Shown here piece after piece: positions 6,241 through 8,479 of a DNA stretch of 8,479 bases (the stretch's first letter is position 1; every line of letters begins with the position of its first letter). The stretch is taken from contig VERU01000087.1 in NCBI GenBank assembly GCA_018882485.1, forward strand, positions 1 through 8,479, written 5' to 3'. Below the pieces are notes generated by a model. It saw only the letters and a program-made list of their open reading frames with translations. It was not told the origin of the DNA and did not search any database. This DNA comes from Rhodoferax sp. GTDB lineage: Bacteria > Pseudomonadota > Gammaproteobacteria > Burkholderiales > Burkholderiaceae_C. The position numbers and the translations under genes were made by a program.

Positions 6241-6699
6241 ATGAAGCCCTTGAAACCCGTGGTCTCTCTGATGCTGGCCGCTGCGAGCGTCGCACTCAGC
6301 CTTCCCGCCGCCGCGCAATTCGCCAAGCCGGAGGACGCCATCCGCTACCGCCAGTCGGCCATGACGCTGATGCAGAACCATTTTGGCCGGGTGGCGGCCA
6401 TGGCCGCGGGTCGGGTACCTTTTGATGCCAAGGTGGCGGCCGACAACGCGGCCCTGGCGGAAACCCTTTCCAAGTTGCCTTGGAGTGCGTTTGTCGAGGG
6501 GACTGACAAGGGTGCAACCAAGGCCAAGCCGGAGATCTGGTCGCAGGAAGCCCGATTTAAGGAAGCTGCGGAGAAAATGCAGGGTGAAATGGGCCGATTG
6601 GCACAGGCGGCCCGTGGTGGCAATTTGGACGCCATCAAGTCGGCGGTCGGTCCCACCGCAGCAAGTTGCAAGGCTTGCCACGACGCCTTCTGGAAATAA
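6241..6699 (+). CDS. Cytochrome c' (periplasmic, C-terminal CxxCH)
   Basis: Cytochrome c' is a four-helix-bundle c-type cytochrome whose five-coordinate heme binds NO and CO; it is linked to nitric oxide tolerance in several proteobacteria. The 152-residue precursor has a Sec signal peptide (KPLKP n-region, hydrophobic LMLAAASVALSL, probable cleavage after PAAA at about residue 25). The single heme motif CKACH at 143-147 lies near the C-terminus, as typical of this family, followed by DAFWK. Helix A carries DAIRYRQSAMTLMQNHFGRV. The ATG at 6241 is chosen for its standard signal peptide, though only a weak AAAGAAG precedes it. A GTG at 6208 has a better SD (GGGGAG at 6194-6199, eight bases away) and would add eleven residues to the n-region. 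The gene is divergent from b561 and convergent with a TlpA-like gene. Confidence 0.93.
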   Translation: MKPLKPVVSLMLAAASVALSLPAAAQFAKPEDAIRYRQSAMTLMQNHFGRVAAMAAGRVPFDAKVAADNAALAETLSKLPWSAFVEGTDKGATKAKPEIWSQEARFKEAAEKMQGEMGRLAQAARGGNLDAIKSAVGPTAASCKACHDAFWK

Positions 6700-6710
6700 A
6701 GGCGCCTCAG

Positions 6711-6737
6711 GCGGCCCGGTGACCGGGCCGCTGACTT
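6711..6737 (+). terminator. Probable terminator after cytochrome c' gene
   Basis: A perfect nine-pair GC-rich stem (GCGGCCCGG at 6711-6719, CCGGGCCGC at 6723-6731) with a TGA loop begins eleven bases after the stop codon. Only a short TTT at 6735-6737 follows, after TGAC, so the T-tract is weak. It lies between two convergent genes and could stop transcripts from either side. Confidence 0.6.
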
Positions 6738-6753
6738 TGCGCCCGACCTCTCA

Positions 6754-7263
6754 TCAGGCCTGGGCCAAGAGGCTTTCAATCAAGCGGTGCAGCTCGGCGA
6801 AATCGGGCTCGCCGACGTAGCGCTTGACGATCCGCCCCCGCTGGTCGACCAGGTAGGTGGTGGGGGTGAGCTTCACCTCGCCCCAGCGTCGTGCCACTTC
6901 ACCGGTGTTGTCGATGGCCACCTGGAAAGGTAGCTGCCGGGTCTGCGCGAAATTCACCACATAGGCGGGCGGGTCGTAACTCATGGCCACCGCCAGCGTG
7001 TCAAAACCGCGACCGTGGTACTTGCGGTAGGTGTCCACGATGCGGGGCATTTCGGCCACGCAGGTGGTGCAGCTGGTGGCCCAAAAGTTCACCAGGGTGA
7101 CGCGCCCGGCCATCTGGGCGCTGCTGCGGCGCGTGCCGTCCAGCAGTACGAATTCGCTCTCGGGGATGCGATCGCCTGAGGTCGCAAGGTAAACGCCCGT
7201 GGCGGCCACGGCCACCAACGCTGCCGCAACCAGGCCCTGCCGAATTCGCGTAGAAACTGCCAT
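6754..7263 (-). CDS. TlpA/ResA-like membrane-anchored thioredoxin
   Basis: This is a thiol-disulfide oxidoreductase of the TlpA/ResA group, tethered to the inner membrane with its thioredoxin domain in the periplasm. The 169-residue product has an N-terminal signal anchor at about residues 11-27 after basic residues (STRIRQG). The active site is FWATSCTTCVAEMP, with Trp61 and redox cysteines 65 and 68, and the cis-proline loop is KLTPTTYLVD (Pro134). Such proteins reduce apocytochrome CxxCH cysteines or other periplasmic disulfides; a role in maturing the neighbouring c-type cytochrome is possible but not shown. Two TGA codons in a row end the frame. The ATG at 7263 puts the anchor close to the N-terminus; the frame stays open to a GTG at 7305. 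No SD is evident. It diverges from the lipoprotein gene at 7319. Confidence 0.9.
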   Translation of the reverse strand: MAVSTRIRQGLVAAALVAVAATGVYLATSGDRIPESEFVLLDGTRRSSAQMAGRVTLVNFWATSCTTCVAEMPRIVDTYRKYHGRGFDTLAVAMSYDPPAYVVNFAQTRQLPFQVAIDNTGEVARRWGEVKLTPTTYLVDQRGRIVKRYVGEPDFAELHRLIESLLAQA

Positions 7264-7318
7264 CGCGCAATTGTAGGAGTTCGCCAGTGTCCGCTTACGG
7301 TCCACAGATAATGCGCCG

Positions 7319-7843
7319 ATGTCCCTTGCATATCCGGCCCTGCCCCTGTTCGTTGCCGGTCTGCTTGCCGCCTGCAGTCCGGCCCTGAACTGGCGTGAGG
7401 CGCGTCTGCCCGACGCGCCGGTTCAGCTGCTCTTTCCCTGCAAGCCGGAGCGCACGCAACGCGGGGTGCCGCTGGATGGCGCGATCCGCTCCATGACCAT
7501 GCTCTCCTGTGACGCCGATGGGCTGGTTTTTGCCCTCACCTATGCCCGAGTCGATGCCGCTGCGGACCGCCCGGCTGTGTTGAGCGCATGGCAGCGGGTG
7601 ACTCTGGGCAACCTGTCGGCGGCTGCGACGGCTGCGCTCCCGGTGCCGCAGGCCCTGGCCGGTGCCACCGCGCAGGGCGCATCGGTACAAGGTCGACGGC
7701 CCGATGGCCGCGCCCTGGCGGCCGAGTTGCTCTGGTTTGCGGTCGGTCCCTGGGCGTTCCAGGCCAGCGTCCTGACTCAGGATGCCGGTCCGATGCCAGC
7801 GGCACCCGCTGCGGCCTTCTGGGCCGGGATCCGGACGCCATGA
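7319..7843 (+). CDS. Putative lipoprotein of unknown function
   Basis: The function is not recognised. The 174-residue product has a lipoprotein signal: a short hydrophobic run (PALPLFVAGL) and the lipobox LAAC with Cys19 as the likely lipidation site, followed by Ser-Pro. After export it would be tethered to a membrane on the periplasmic side. Two further cysteines, in LLFPCKPER (about residue 41) and MLSCDADG (about 64), could form a disulfide. The rest reads as a mixed alpha/beta soluble domain ending in an Ala/Pro-rich stretch and FWAGIRTP. The lipobox position supports the ATG at 7319, yet there is no SD; a GATAAT hexamer at 7307-7312 ends six bases before the ATG. The stop overlaps the start of the MFS gene (ATGA), so the two are probably translationally coupled and may work together. 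Confidence 0.8.
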   Translation: MSLAYPALPLFVAGLLAACSPALNWREARLPDAPVQLLFPCKPERTQRGVPLDGAIRSMTMLSCDADGLVFALTYARVDAAADRPAVLSAWQRVTLGNLSAAATAALPVPQALAGATAQGASVQGRRPDGRALAAELLWFAVGPWAFQASVLTQDAGPMPAAPAAAFWAGIRTP

Positions 7844-8479
7844 ACCACCCGGGGGATCATCGGCTGACGCGACGCCTGGCCGTTGCGGTGTTCCTGGTGT
7901 TTGCCGGTGCCTATTTCCTGTCGGCCCTGATCCGGGCCATCACCGCGACCCTGTCGCCCACCCTGACGCAGGAGTTCGGCCTGACCGCGGGTGATCTGGG
8001 CTTGCTGGCCGGGGGCTATTTCCTGGGGTTTTCGGCCACCCAGTTGCCGCTGGGAACCTGGCTGGACCGGCACGGGCCGCGCAAGGTGATCCTCGGGTTC
8101 CTGTCCGTGGCGGTCGTGGGATGCCTGGCCTTTGCCTGGGCGACCACCTTTTCGGGCCTGCTGGCGGCACGGGTGCTGTGCGGGGTGGGTGTGAGCGCCT
8201 GCCTGATGGCGCCGCTCACCGGCTACCGGCGCTGGTTCGACCCGGCGATGCAGTTGCGGGCCAATTCGTGGATGCTGATGACCGGCTCGCTGGGCATGGT
8301 GGCCTCCACCCTGCCGGTGCAGTGGCTGATGCCGCAGCTGGGCTGGCGGCCCTTGTTCCTCGGCCTGGCCGCCTGGGTGCTGCTCACCATGGCGCTGATC
8401 CGGTGGTGGGTGCCGGCCTGGGCGTTGGCGAACCCGGCTGCGGCCCATGCGCCGCAGCCGGCAGCGGGCTATGCCGAAG
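7840..8479 (+). CDS. MFS transporter (3' partial, N-terminal half)
   Basis: This is a major facilitator superfamily inner-membrane transporter; the substrate is unknown. 213 residues are visible and the frame is still open at the window end, so roughly half of a usual 400-residue MFS protein is present. The first six transmembrane helices can be followed (hydrophobic stretches at about 13-35, 52-72, 83-103, 106-128, 143-163 and 169-190), and the Ala/Pro-rich segment at the end is the start of the central cytoplasmic loop. MFS motif A is present between helices 2 and 3 as GTWLDRHGPRK at residues 72-82, and helix 4 carries R111-xxx-GVG, matching motif B. The ATG at 7840 overlaps the lipoprotein stop by four bases, so translation is likely coupled; no strong SD is seen. 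Confidence 0.9.
   Translation, partial: MNHPGDHRLTRRLAVAVFLVFAGAYFLSALIRAITATLSPTLTQEFGLTAGDLGLLAGGYFLGFSATQLPLGTWLDRHGPRKVILGFLSVAVVGCLAFAWATTFSGLLAARVLCGVGVSACLMAPLTGYRRWFDPAMQLRANSWMLMTGSLGMVASTLPVQWLMPQLGWRPLFLGLAAWVLLTMALIRWWVPAWALANPAAAHAPQPAAGYAE

Noticed and set aside
7777..8448. 223-codon - strand frame opposite the MFS gene
   Set aside because: Its product is dominated by Gln, His, Arg and Gly with no fold-like pattern, while the + strand frame is a clear MFS transporter.

Overview
The window is GC-rich and comes from a betaproteobacterium. The ribosomal protein sequences and the long Pro/Arg/Ala/Gly-rich tail on S3 resemble Burkholderiales, most likely Comamonadaceae. That placement rests on remembered family sequences, not on a search.

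Positions 1-4195 hold most of the S10 ribosomal protein operon, all on the + strand: rplD (5' end cut off by the window), rplW, rplB, rpsS, rplV, rpsC, rplP, rpmC and rpsQ. The order is the classical one, spacing is tight, and nearly every start has a clear Shine-Dalgarno (SD) sequence. The operon stops after rpsQ at two back-to-back hairpins, the second ending in a T-run (intrinsic terminator). The spc operon (rplN onward) does not follow within the window.

Positions 4300-8479 hold ordinary chromosomal genes in mixed orientation: a Prx5-type peroxiredoxin (+); a GNAT acetyltransferase and a cytochrome b561 (both -, probably co-transcribed); a periplasmic cytochrome c' (+, divergent from the b561 gene); a membrane-anchored TlpA/ResA-like thioredoxin (-, convergent with cytochrome c'); a small lipoprotein of unknown function (+); and the N-terminal half of an MFS transporter (+, overlapping the lipoprotein gene by four bases and running off the window end).

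The second half has a loose redox theme: a thiol peroxidase, a diheme quinol-type cytochrome b, a c'-type cytochrome associated with nitric oxide binding, and a periplasmic thiol-disulfide protein. The b561/c' divergent pair is the most plausible functional unit. No RNA genes, mobile elements, CRISPR arrays or long repeats were seen, and no clearly undescribed system is present. No gap between genes exceeds about 215 bases; the largest, 6026-6240, is the shared upstream region of the two cytochrome genes.
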